In this document: positions 11,634 to 22,757 of the stretch, piece after piece
Layout of the letters: each line of letters starts with the position of its first letter
Position numbering within the stretch: the first letter of the stretch is position 1
DNA from: Calycina herbarum
Taxonomy: Eukaryota; Ascomycota; Leotiomycetes; Helotiales; Pezizellaceae
Reading direction: 5' to 3'
DNA length: 64,000 nucleotides
NCBI GenBank assembly: GCA_001414485.1
Contig: LLEY01000206.1
Location: 1 to 64,000, forward strand
The notes under the pieces: generated by a model
What the model saw: the letters and a program-made list of their open reading frames with translations, nothing else
What the model was told of the DNA's origin: nothing
The model's database searches: none
Made by a program: the position numbers and the translations under genes

Positions 11634-14509
11634 GTTCTAGGCAGACTTGGGCATCGATATATCGATACTAGTATCGGGAGGGTCTACGATAGTTATTAGT
11701 ATCGAGTAATATTCTACGATAATATATCGAATATATCCGATATATCGATACCATATCGATAATCGAGGTTATGTGAGTGGGAAATAGTTAATCCGGCCGA
11801 CTAGCTAATTAGGCTTGAGTATTCACTGGCCCCTTTTCCTAGATATCGCCTTAGATATAATAACACTATAAACAAATATGCTTCTTCTATACTCTAAATT
11901 CAACTACAATGTTAGTCTTTGGATTACACCCCTCTCTCCCTTAAAGGAATGCCTATGGAGGCCGAGAAACGTCACCTAAAAGAAGCTGTGCCGATACCAC
12001 TGCCGTAGAGCCTACGCTGCCGCTAAACCGACGTCTAAGACCTACACTAAAACTTAAGAGTACTAAGGCCTTCCTTTTCCGTGAACCAAATCCCCTTTAT
12101 AATTGAGAAGTTATATAAGAGTAGTATACGTATATACTAATACTTTATACTTAGCCTAGATACGAATATACTAAGGTTATTAGTTGGAATTTATAGTTAA
12201 CTAGAAACTATAAAAACTACTACTAAAAACGTCATCCTATAATACCGCTGGACGACGATACTATCGTAGCTGCGAAACTTGCTTAAGAAGTACTCTAGGA
12301 ACTAAAAGACTTCTTTAACTTATCTATAGCCTTAAAATCGTATAGTAAGAAGTTTAGGCTTCTCTAGCTTAACTTCATTCTTAAGAACAACCTCTTGTTC
12401 GATATTGTTAAGCAGCCTGAAACCAAAGCCCTCCTTACCTACCTTTCTCCCTCTACGTAGTAAATTTCTCGACGAACCTTAATCCGAGACCTTCGTATAT
12501 AATATAACTATAGCGAAGCTGCTTTAAAGGTTAAATTAGAAAGGCATATTACTATAGGAGGTAGAATTTCCTTAATAACTAATAGCTAGGCTAGGAATAA
12601 TAAGCTAGATTATATCGCTGTTATAGCCTACTTTTCTAAGGCTGATTTTACCCTTAACTTAATACTCTTAGATATTATTAAGCTTACTAATCTATGCTAT
12701 AGTAGGGAGGTTCTTATAAGAAAACTACTCGAAGTTACTAACTGCCTTAATATTATAAAAGCGATTATTTCTATTATATGGGATAACGTAAAGCTAAATA
12801 ATAGGATGTTAGATGCTTTTAAGATTGAGGTAGAGAGATAATAGGAGTTTATAGATAGGCAAAAGCGTCTTAAATTTGCTCTAAAGTTTAATCGCGTAGA
12901 TGGCGATTAACGGTGTTACGTATATATATATAACCTTAGGGTTTAAGCTAGTAAATACTCTTATTTCTTAGCTAAATTTGCCTAGGAGTTTACTGACTTT
13001 TTAGCTCTTAAAGTAATTAAAGCAACTCCTGCTGAACAGAATATCGAATACTTTTAAGAGAACAATAATATATAACCTTACGATCCTTTAAAAGAGCTCG
13101 ATACTTTCTATATTATTAGGTGTTTATATATTATTTTTAAGATATGTAAAGTTCTATGCTATTAACTTAAGAGATAATACGAGGCTATAGGAGTGAAGTT
13201 TAGGGAATTAGCTTACGATATACCTGTATAATAGAATTCTACTGATCGTATACTAAAGGCGGCGTTATATATAGAGGGTTTACTCCGAGCAGTTTTAGCG
13301 TTACAAACTTAGGACGAGTCTATATAGTAGTATAAAACGCCTAGTAATATAGACTAGAAAACTCTCTACTAAATAGAGATATTCTTTAATCTCTTTCGCG
13401 TGCCTATAATATAGATATAAGCTAAGAAGTATCCTATGCTTTATAATTCTATCCTTTAATACCTACGAATTTAAAGACAACTCTACTCCTAGGAAGTACA
13501 AGATGACGAGCCGATTCTCAAGATTGCTACTAACAAGGCATATAAAAAGATCACTTCTTATTATAAGGAGTGTATTAGTACTCGCTAGGCTTCAGTTATA
13601 ATTATTGCCGATCTACACTATAAATTAAAGTTTCTAGAGTTCCTATACGAGGCTTAAGAAGGCACTGGTTCAGCGGCATATAAACGTTCTAAATCTCACT
13701 TTAAGTATACCTATAATATATATAAGGAACGAGCGGTAAAGTTAGTAGACGAGGAGAGACAGAGACTCAAGCATGCTACTATTAATCTCGTAGAGCAACG
13801 TATAAGAGAAGAGGAAGGGTAAGAGGTATAGCGTACCGATCCTTTTTATAGCTAGGACGAAGGCGATATCCCTCAACATAATATACCCTCGGACGAGCTT
13901 AATCAGTGGTTACACGAGCCTACTATCTCATAAAAGACTTCTCCTAACAACGTACAAAGATATCTCGAAACTAAGAAGTAGGAGTATCTTATTATTACTT
14001 AGATAATCCTCGATTACTATATAATCCTAGCTTTAAGTACGCTATCCAAAAGAGTGTTTAGTAAGGTAGGAAACCTGGTTTTAAAGAAAAGGGCTCTTAT
14101 TTATAGTAAGAACGTTCGCTATATATTATACCTACAAAGCTAGGGTATAATAATAGAAAGCGATAATAAGCAAGAGATACTAGTTAGCAAAGAAGGAGCG
14201 ATTATTTAACAAGAAGTTTAAATATATATACATTTTATATATAATTTTAAACACTCAGTTTCCCTTAAACTTTATATACTCTATTTCTTAACTTATTAGT
14301 GAATTTAACAAGTAATTTACCTCTAAAATAGCACTAAAACTCACTCCAAAATCGTAGAATATACTATTAAAAAGACGATAACTATCGAATATCGACTTAC
14401 CTCTAAGGATAGTTATCAACATCGAGTAATATTCTACGATAGATATATCACGATATATATCACGATATATCGATATTTTATCGTATCGGTGCCCAAGTCT
14501 GGTTCCAGG
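11634..14509 (+). mobile_element. RIP-degraded hAT transposon with TIRs and 8-bp TSD
   Basis: The element proper spans 11642-14501 (2860 bp). Its left end CAGACTTGGGCATCGATA mirrors the right end, whose reverse complement begins CAGACTTGGGCACCGATA. Flanks are GTTCTAGG (11634-11641) and GTTCCAGG (14502-14509), an 8-bp target duplication differing by one C/T transition. A plus-strand frame from about 12240 to 14210 encodes a transposase interrupted by many TAG/TAA codons. Near 13960-14150 it shows the hAT C-terminal dimerisation block (ALSTLSKRVFSKVGNLV, compare the family's A-S-SERVFS-AG). Direct repeats of ATCGAGTAATATTCTACGATA lie just inside both ends (about 11701 and 14412). The element is inactive. 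Confidence 0.9.
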
Positions 14510-15181
14510 GGGTGAAGAGGCTACCCATCACGTCAAAATAGAAGCTGAAGTTGTCGGCTAGAACGTATTCCAGAGTGCAATCTCAAACGTTACAATGATT
14601 CTCATTTTGTAGATATTCAACCTCGCCGCAGGCAAATGAGAAGCAGAAAGTACCCCGTTGTTTCTTCTAGCACTTGAGTATAACTTTCGGGAACTTGATA
14701 GTCCCAAACCACTTGTGTTAGTAATTTAAATTGTGCCAAGCCTCTAGGGTAACTACTTTGAATTATAATATAAGTCTGGAACAACGAGAGATGGGTAGTT
14801 ATGTACGAACCTGAGGTATGTACTTAATGTCCATCGTGCGGATGTTCACTTTTCTCGGCAAAGTTTGAGCTCAAATTTCCTGCAAAGGGGTCATGGTCAC
14901 GTAAACTCTCTCTTTCAAGAGTTGGAGCTCAGATATCCCTAACGTTTCTGGGGCTTATTGAAAATGGGGACACCGAAGCATAATTCTCGTCTTTTCTCCG
15001 ATATCCTGCAATCTGTATCACCTAGGTAGGCTGTGTTTAACTGTACCACTTAGGTGGGCTGTGTTTACCTGTGCAAGGATGGACAATTTAGCCGGTAATC
15101 TGAACAGCCTCACTCAACATTTCTCACACTCAGCTCTCTTCATCCTCGCAATGTCAACCAAATAAAAACCAACCAACCAAC
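14510..15181. other. Intergenic, short tandem duplication
   Basis: Upstream region of the CorA-like gene. It holds an imperfect ~27 bp tandem duplication (15019-15044 and 15046-15072, core GGCTGTGTTTA) and a pyrimidine-rich leader just before the ATG at 15182. No gene is seen. Confidence 0.55.
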
Positions 15182-18124
15182 ATGCCACCCTCGGAGACGT
15201 TATCAACAGAAGTGCCAAGTGAAGTCTCACTCGCCGAGATACCAACTGAACATCTGGTGCTCAAACTCCTTCAGGAACTCGCGGGCCGGGTCGGAAAACT
15301 TGAAAACATAGACAAGGCTGTGGAAAATGGTCACTTCTCGCTGCCTAGCTTGGAAACCAATCATCAACATTACGAAGAATCGGAATCCACAGAAATCGTT
15401 ATTTCCAAGCCACAGACATTTCTAGACGACCCTACCCCCGAGGAAGAAACTCATCCTAATTGCTGTAGGGGGGTTTGTCAAGTTGAGGGGGAAGAACGTG
15501 CAATTTGTGTTCTTGTTCCTTATGGATCGTGTTATAATGGGGAATTTGGTGAGCAAACTATTACCAAAATTAAAGATGCTTTTGAGCCACTGAAGGAGAC
15601 GAATCCGAATATTTTCGCTGGGTTGCAGGCTAGTGGGATTGCAGGGATTCCAGATGATGGTCGCATTCAACTTGTCAACTTTCAGAACTCGCCGGTTATC
15701 ACGCATAAACGGATACAGAAGTATGGGATCGAGTTCCAGTCCAAGGGTGGGATTTTTGTGGTTGTAGATTTTGATGCTTATCGAGATTCTGTCATGTAAG
15801 TTGAGGTGGAATAGAGACAGCTCTTAGCTAACAAATTGCAAGATACGAGTACAATGCTGGCGTGAGAGTTGACCTAGATTATGTTGACGAAGTCTCTCAC
15901 CCCTTCGGAAATGAGTTATTCAACAGAAAAACAGCCCTTTTGGTCCTGAGAGGCAATTGGGAGAAAGCTAGTTTTCGAGTTGCAAAAATCCACCACGACA
16001 GAGGATTTCGAAATACCAACTTGGCACCGTGGAGAAGACTCATGTCAGTTTCACTCACATCCCTAAGCGTGCGATTGACGTGAAAAGTGGCAGTAGAGAC
16101 TTCAGGTTTCTACCTGCCGTGATAGCTCGTTGTTCTAGCTTTGCGGGGCAATCATCCTGAAGAATTGGGACAATGGAGCAATTCATTAATTGTTACTGCC
16201 GCTTTCAAAATTCGCCCCGAGCCAAGGAGCTCCCTTTCAAATCATGCTAACTCTCCGCAACTTGAATAGAATAATTGAGGGTCTCAGTACGATGCAGAAA
16301 GAAGAACTACTTTCTTCTGATGCATTTTGCCCTTTTTGTTTCCCTCGAGGTCCCCATCCCGTGATGGATTCTTACATCGATGGCCGTGCATCATATTTTA
16401 ACGATAATTCGAATCGACGAGGCTTCACTTTCCACTTTTCTTGGTACAAAGTGGGTGACGCCGAAGATTTGAACCTCAACTTGATCAAAAACAGTATCTG
16501 GAAGCATGGATTTCTTCGAGGGGACCGACGGGACGGACCTATTTTGCATCAACAAGCGTTTACAGTACGAATTCCGCCCCTAGATATCTGCTCCAGCTAA
16601 CATTTGTAGATCCATGCAATACTAGACACCACCCACGAGATGTGGACAATCCTCCTCCTACTTCCACCGAGAGCAGTAGTCCGCTCAACAATTGAATACC
16701 ACTCAAGCTACCGCGGCTTCCCACACGCAGCACTCCAAACCAATATAGCGATGTTCATCCTCTGGCCCTTGAAAGACGCTCTCGAGGGATGGCAAAGTCT
16801 CTATGGACACATAAATGCCATGCTTGGTACAGGAGAAGATATTTTCGATATAGAAACCCACGACAAATTGATCTTCGACGATGACCTCTTTTCCAGATCT
16901 CGAACCTATTTTTGGATGATTAATTGCCTTCAGGAATCAGATAATCTCATTCATCTTAATATTCAAACTGTATGCAACTCTTCCCTTTGTTCCTTTTTAA
17001 TCCTACACTCAGTGGTCGGGAGCAAGTTTGATCCTTACACACTGCTCTCGGCTCCCGAGTCAAGCGGGAAAAACATATGCTAATTTGTTGCAGTGGAATG
17101 GGTATCGTAATACTGTTCTTATTCCGGAGCTTAGAAGGATTGAGGGTTTTGCACAAAAGGGTTCTGCGAAGGCTTTGCAGGGGTTTTTGAGGGAGTCTGA
17201 TGAGCTGATATCGGAGTTCGAGAGTTTGAGAAACTTGCTGAAGGATCAAAGAGAGAAAGCGATCGCATTACGAGACGGGGTACGCACCTTTTTTTCTTAT
17301 CATTTTATCCACCTCTCGCAAAAGGGCCTTGCTGGAAATTTGTGGAATAATTTGATTCTCCGAGGAGGGTTTTGATAGCGAGAAGTTGCGAAATTGCGAT
17401 TGTGCCAAACCACTTCGCAACAGTGTTTCAGTTCTGACAAATCGTTTGGTATCCTTCCAGCAGTAGCTTGGGGTACAACCTATTGCCTTAAATGTTCAAC
17501 GTTAACCTTTTTTGCAGTTATTCTCAGCAAGTGCAGTAATGGAATCACGAGCCTCAACACGACTAGGCGAGAACGTCAAACTACTAACTTATGTCAGTAT
17601 CTTCTACCTTCCATTGGCATTCTGCACAGTAAGTTCTTTCCAATACCTCAAGTTCCAAAGTAACCGCTTATTGGACCTAACACCACCAGTCTGTATGGAG
17701 CACAGCCGATACATTCGGTTACAACAATCTCGCCATAACAATGATCCTGGTGGGACTGGGAACATATATGATAGTATTCAACCTCAATAACATCGTAAAG
17801 ACCGTAAGCAACCAATACAAACAAATGAGGAGTTCTGTCATGGAAAGTATGCGAGAAGACGAAAGTCCGCCTTGGAAAAGTACTGGTGATGTTTTTTATC
17901 GCTATGAATTGAAAGCAAGTCCTCAGACAACGAAACCCTCTGAATGGTGGATATTGATATATCATCTCCGGTCTATTTGGAGGGTGTCGATTTACCAGCC
18001 ACGGTTTGCATGGGCGTTTTTGCTAGAACAAGGAACCTCTATTTTGAAGCTTTGGAGGCCTGGCGAACCGAAACGCTCGGAGGGATCGCCTGTGACGGGA
18101 TTAGAGGCTGTGGTGGCGGAATGA
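15182..18124 (+). CDS. CorA-like membrane transporter domain protein, frame apparently broken
   Basis: Likely a fungal CorA/ZntB-like divalent-cation transporter homologue. Readable exons are 15182-15795, 15843 onward, a block ending 16564, 16610-16979, 17094-17279, 17518-17628 and 17690-18124. The C-terminal part shows a coiled segment, then TM1 (LLTYVSIFYLPLAFCT) and TM2 (NLAITMILVGLGTYMIV) separated by a short loop with GYN in the place of GMN. Between about 16010 and 16190 the frame does not hold. Coding sense continues only if one base is added in the A-run at 16011-16013 and one in the G-run at 16144-16147, and a TAA remains at 16187-16189. It is therefore either a decaying gene, an assembly with homopolymer errors, or a gene with an intron I could not place. 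Two separate genes are a less likely alternative. Confidence 0.6.
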
Positions 18125-18246
18125 GTTGTAAAAGCAGTTTTAATTGAAACCATCGCATTTCTCGGGTATCTGAAGGGCAAAAAAATCAAGTACCAAGAAT
18201 CGCATTGCCCTTTTCGCTTCAAGTTTCTACAATTCCTCGTCACGCC

Positions 18247-18936
18247 TTACCAACTCCACCCCGAAACCTTCCGAACGTACTCCACAACCCCCAGCCCACT
18301 AAGAATAACCAACTTCTCAAACCCCACCTCCGTTCCTTTTTGGATCTCCTCAAAAACAAACTCCCCACGATTCCATCCCGGCGCCCAATCGTGAATAAAA
18401 GTCGCAACAGTATTCCCCTCCTCATCCAATAGCTTAAGGTGCAGCCAGTCAATCTTTCTCATAACAGGATTCTGTTTCTTCCCTTTGTTTACATCGGTTG
18501 TCCTTTTCCAACAGTACTTCTTTCCCTCTCCTGCTTCTCCATCTTCTCTAGGAAGAGTAACCACGAAGCCGTTGGTTGTCCATTTGTTGTTTACTTCAAA
18601 GGGGATCCAGGGTGGTGAGACGCTGTAGGGAATTGTTTCGGGGTCTTGGAATGATATATATATTGGTTTTGAGAGGGAGAGGAGGTCAAGGTCAATAGCT
18701 CCTACTGCGGTTGGGTTATCAGGTGCAGGCGGCTCAGACGAAGATTCTTGGGGACTCTGTGGAAATTGGTGGAGGAGGATACTGGGAGTTGGTTTTTTGC
18801 TGAATAGCCAGGAGAAGTCGGCTGTATAGGTAGGAAAGGAGAGGTTGGAAGGTGTTATGGTAGCTTTGCTGCGAGCAAAGTTTGAGAGCTTGACTTGGTA
18901 TTTTATTGGAGCCATGATGAAATTGTTGGTGTTCAA
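18247..18936 (-). CDS. Conserved hypothetical protein
   Basis: A single uninterrupted frame of 229 residues on the minus strand, convergent with the CorA-like gene. A second in-frame Met (MAPIKY, residue 8) is an equally good start. The protein is rich in beta-type segments. Its second half has a CWKRTTDVNKGKK stretch, then KLLDEEGNTVATFIHDW and GTEVGFEKLVILSG, which gives the look of a lipid-binding or tubby-like beta barrel, but I do not recognise a named family. It has no signal peptide or membrane segment, so it is probably cytosolic. Function unknown. Confidence 0.7.
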   Translation of the reverse strand: MNTNNFIMAPIKYQVKLSNFARSKATITPSNLSFPTYTADFSWLFSKKPTPSILLHQFPQSPQESSSEPPAPDNPTAVGAIDLDLLSLSKPIYISFQDPETIPYSVSPPWIPFEVNNKWTTNGFVVTLPREDGEAGEGKKYCWKRTTDVNKGKKQNPVMRKIDWLHLKLLDEEGNTVATFIHDWAPGWNRGEFVFEEIQKGTEVGFEKLVILSGLGVVEYVRKVSGWSW

Positions 18937-20098
18937 GTGATTCTTGATATTTTTGACTAAGAATTCAGCTTGTACTAACTTATATCATGGAAGCAGTGGG
19001 CAGGGCAGAAGGATTTGTCTCACTTGACTCAAATTTTGCTGCCTAATTCCTACAATTAGGTTCTGTCAGGTTGATCTCGAGGCTCTTTCGTGAAAATCTT
19101 ACGCCAAGGTGCCGATCGGATCCGTCGCCCCGCCTCACGTGGTTACACAAAGCGACCAAGCAAGTCACGTTTCAATAGGTATAACTTCTAGTTTTCTGCA
19201 CTCAGTATTCAGTGTAGCAATCAAAGTCCGGTGTAATCTACTTGGGTAATTAAGTGGGATCCTTCTACTTCTTCTCCATACAGAATTGTGGCGCAGCAAT
19301 GGCACGTGACAGCTCCCTCTTTTCCTCGAGATCAATCTCATGAAAGCTTGTTTTGATAACTTCAGCTTTCAATGACCCTACCCACAGTTTCCACATATCG
19401 AATGGTTTTTATCGCTAATGCTCCATATCTAGGTATGCTTGGGTTTCTAAACTATCTAAGGTAATTGAAATTTTTAACCGAGAAATATAAAACAATGTAG
19501 ATTGAACTATATAGACAACGTGGGAGATTCGTTCGAACTGTGACTTTGGTTGGAGATTTGCCTTTATTATCAATTCAATCTACTCAAGTATCATGCCAAT
19601 TCAAGACGTCTCGCAGTATCACCAGAGATTTTCCTAGGTTTACATGGGAGGATATATGCTTTATACTACATATATTATATTATTTATGAGAGGAATAAAC
19701 AAATAGTCCTTTCGTTACAAAACTGATCGGAATGGCGCCGGGAGTTTCTTTATGTCATGGCATTATTCGTCACATCACCCTCGTAAGCGAAAGGTTCGAA
19801 GTTTTTCTCGAAAAGAATGTTTCCAGTCAGTATCTGGTGGTATCTACCTAGCCACCTCATGAACACCCAAGTTCGTTCCATCGAGTATTTGATCATGATG
19901 CAGTGTTTTTATCGCCTAAATTTCTGAATGACACTAATTGATGATCACTAAAATGACACAAGAACTCGCCGCTAAGAACCCCGTAGCTCTTCATACCACA
20001 TCTCCCCCACATACTTGAACCTGCACAGGTATCTATCTGGGAGAAACCGATAATTCCCAAATCAAACAGAAAGTTCAACATCAACTCTCGACGCAAAG
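18937..20098. other. Intergenic, no gene seen
   Basis: Mixed-composition sequence between a conserved hypothetical gene and a broken gene copy. Small frames occur on both strands but none shows family features, a good start context or splice-supported extension. Confidence 0.55.
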
Positions 20099-20476
20099 AT
20101 GAATCTAGGAACCATCCTCCACGGAACGATATTGCAACGTACAATTTCCATCAGCATATCCTTCGCCGTCGATGTAATTATAGACGGCCCTTCCTCCGCC
20201 ATGAACTAGACAAAGTCGACACTCATGAGCGTACCACCATCTCTACTTCCAACTTCCACACTAAACGCAACGTTTCCCACTTTAGCAGCACTGCCAACGC
20301 AAATCTCCACCCCAACACCATCATCATGGTTATGGTCGGTGCTGTGCTGCGTATTTGAGTTTTTCTTCGGGGATGCGGCTGGTAGAAAGATATGGTTTGC
20401 TTTGCTTTTCCACTTAGCTCCCTTGCCCCACACCCCCTCACCACCCACATACCTAACAATCAAGCTGTTGGTATGA
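20099..20476 (+). pseudogene. Broken upstream copy of the small membrane protein gene
   Basis: The ATG at 20099 opens a frame whose first ~35 residues align with the gene at 20655 (MNLGTI...LQRTIS-S-SFA versus MNLETI...FQRTISSSLSFA; then PSSAMN versus PTSAIIN). A TAG at 20207-20209 ends it at codon 37. The same frame stays open after the stop to 20476 and still has the Pro/Ser/Thr-rich character of the intact copy, but the two-helix C-terminus is not recognisable. This points to tandem duplication followed by decay. It could instead be a very short functional peptide gene, which I find less likely. Confidence 0.55.
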
Positions 20477-20654
20477 CTAAGGTCATAAAACTGGTACCTA
20501 GACTGGTGCTTAAAGTGGTGTGTTATTCTTTTCTGTCTTATCAAAAGTAGCTACGTAGGTCCTTCTTATATAGCCCTTTCCAGGTCACGTGAACTAGCTA
20601 CAACGACACAAACCCTTTATCATCTCAATACCAAGGTTTCAAACAACCCCCAAG

Positions 20655-21207
20655 ATGAATTTAGAAACAATCACCCAAATATCGGTATTCCAGCGTACAA
20701 TCTCAAGTAGTCTATCCTTCGCCTTCGACTTCGATATAATTCTCGACCCTACTAGCGCCATCATAAACTCAACAGTCATCAACTCAACGTTATCAATAAT
20801 ACCAGTTTTGAATTCAATGTCATCTTTAATACCCTCATCAGCGTCCAGAAAGAACCCAATGTTCCCAACCTCAACCAACACCAGCCCCCCATTGAGCGTC
20901 GAAGATGCAGAAGCAGCTTTGAAGGAAGAGTTTTTCAAAATCATCATCAAAATACTACTCTTTTTCAGTCCAGTATTCGTGTTTATTATAGCTGGTTTGT
21001 ACTTCCATCTATCTTCAATGCATACCTATTTAAGACTACCGGACCCTTGATTGATTAACCTTTGGTTGAAATCTTAGTGGGTGCTACACTTGGGGTGCTC
21101 GTCCTTATTTACTTTGTTCTCGATTTCTTCGTCAAGTATTGGGTTACAAACGTGTTATCGAAGGCGGAGAGGGAAATAATGTTGAAAGAATCTTTGGAAT
21201 CTTGATA
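20655..21207 (+). CDS. Small two-helix membrane protein, unknown function
   Basis: Two exons: 20655 to about 20996, and about 21063 to 21207 after an intron starting GTTTGT and ending CTTAG. The joined product is about 160 residues. The N-terminal half is Ser/Thr/Ile-rich without a classic signal peptide, followed by a short acidic helix (SVEDAEAALKEEFF) and two adjacent hydrophobic segments, one before and one after the splice (LLFFSPVFVFIIA, then GVLVLIYFVLDFF). The C-terminus is charged. Without splicing the frame ends at 21050 after the first helix. I do not recognise a family. A decayed copy lies 550 bp upstream. Confidence 0.5.
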
Positions 21208-22757
21208 CTTGTATGAGAATGTTAACTAAGAGAATTGAAGACTTTGATATCATGCCGTGCACTTTTGTGAGTTCCACTGTAGAAGGTTTACTCGTCACTT
21301 ACTATTAATTATGTCGTTGCGATGCTTACCTCGACGAACCAAAAGACGTAAAAGTCACCTTATGATAATGTACTCAAAGTGCCTTCAATGATTATTCAAT
21401 TCTCCCTTCTCTTCTCAAGCAATGATTGAGATCAAGCAGCTAAAGCCGCCCCGCCCCCCCTCTCAGTCTTACATCTTCCAGCGACCCCACCCGTTCCTCT
21501 AGCACCACCAAACAACTCCACCAACCCCCAAAAATCCCCCCCGAAAAACGCCCTGCCCACCATTTTCCAATTTCACTCTAACCCCTCTCAATCTACATCA
21601 ATTAGATTCAAGGACCCAAAAAACCCCCCAATTCGTTTATATAGTAAATCCAATCTCATATCAACGTAATCTCGAGTTCAAAGCGCATTCCCCAAAGCTT
21701 CAATTCTCTCAACCTTCTCACACAATGACCCCTAATTATCCGAATCCAAATCGTACAACCCCAGAAAATATTCGACATCCTGTGGGACAATGGTAAAAAA
21801 CAAATAGAAATACTTTCATCGTTGCAAATAAAAAGTAAGTAAATCTAATACTTATTTTTCCCTCCCAGGTAAGTATACCTAGTACCTACATCAACTTCCA
21901 AAGTAAATCTAATACTCCACTTCCCACTCATCTAAATCGATCCATCAAACGAAAGTAAATCTAATACTCACTTTCAAAACACAACGACCGACACCCAAAA
22001 ACCGTTCCAGTATATCAAAGCTCAACAACAAACCATCTCCATTCACCTACCCCTAACTTCCTCGGGACATATACATACGACACGTCGTCAACACCCCATC
22101 TCAACACATGACGCAAGAGAAAGAACATTGAACTCAAAGCACAAGATATCATTACCAACCACCACCACTCACTTCTATTCACACATCACTCCAGAACAAG
22201 AACTGTAGACTCAAAAGCACAAAGAATATCATTACCAACCACCACCACCTCACTCCACAAATTATCACCACTCCATAATTACATCTCTCAATTTAAAAGA
22301 GAGAAAAGGAAAAAGCGCACCACGATACGAAACATTAAACCACAACCGCCCATGAAATCCACCCAGCACAACAACACAGAGAATTCAAAGAACCTCGAAC
22401 AAACAGAAATGAGAGCAGGCACAAGCAAAACTCAATACCTAATAATATTCCCCCACCAATATCAAACCGTTCCATCAATTCCTTTCATATTATATCTCCA
22501 TACCCCACTAACAAAATGTAGAAAAATGCCGCCAGCGAGGCCAACCTTGCTACCAAAATCCAGAAAATCCCCCACCATGTATCGAAAGAAAAACAAAAGA
22601 GAGAGAATCAAATCCAGCCAGAAGAATCGGTCGAAAGGTAAGAATGTAATATTTCGGGGGTATCATTGGCTCAGTATCGAGAGAGAGAAAAGAGTGAAGT
22701 TACAAGGACAGAAGTCGAGAGTCGTGATTTGATTTTGTCTTTTGGCAAAGGATTCAA
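21208..22757. other. Intergenic with short direct repeats
   Basis: C- and A-rich low-complexity DNA. AAGTAAATCTAATACT occurs three times (21837, 21901, 21953). A ~38 bp segment around ATCATTACCAACCACCACCA is duplicated (about 22136 and 22208). An open frame at 22352-22732 is Lys/Ser-rich, overlaps the P450 3' side and has no family features, so it is not called. The end of this stretch is the 3' UTR of the P450 gene. Confidence 0.5.

Noticed and set aside
20206..20544. 112-codon minus-strand frame
   Set aside because: Antisense to the broken membrane-protein copy and without motifs.
22352..22732. 126-codon plus-strand frame
   Set aside because: Lys/Ser/Asn-rich, no motif, runs to the edge of the P450 3' UTR, in low-complexity DNA; likely chance.
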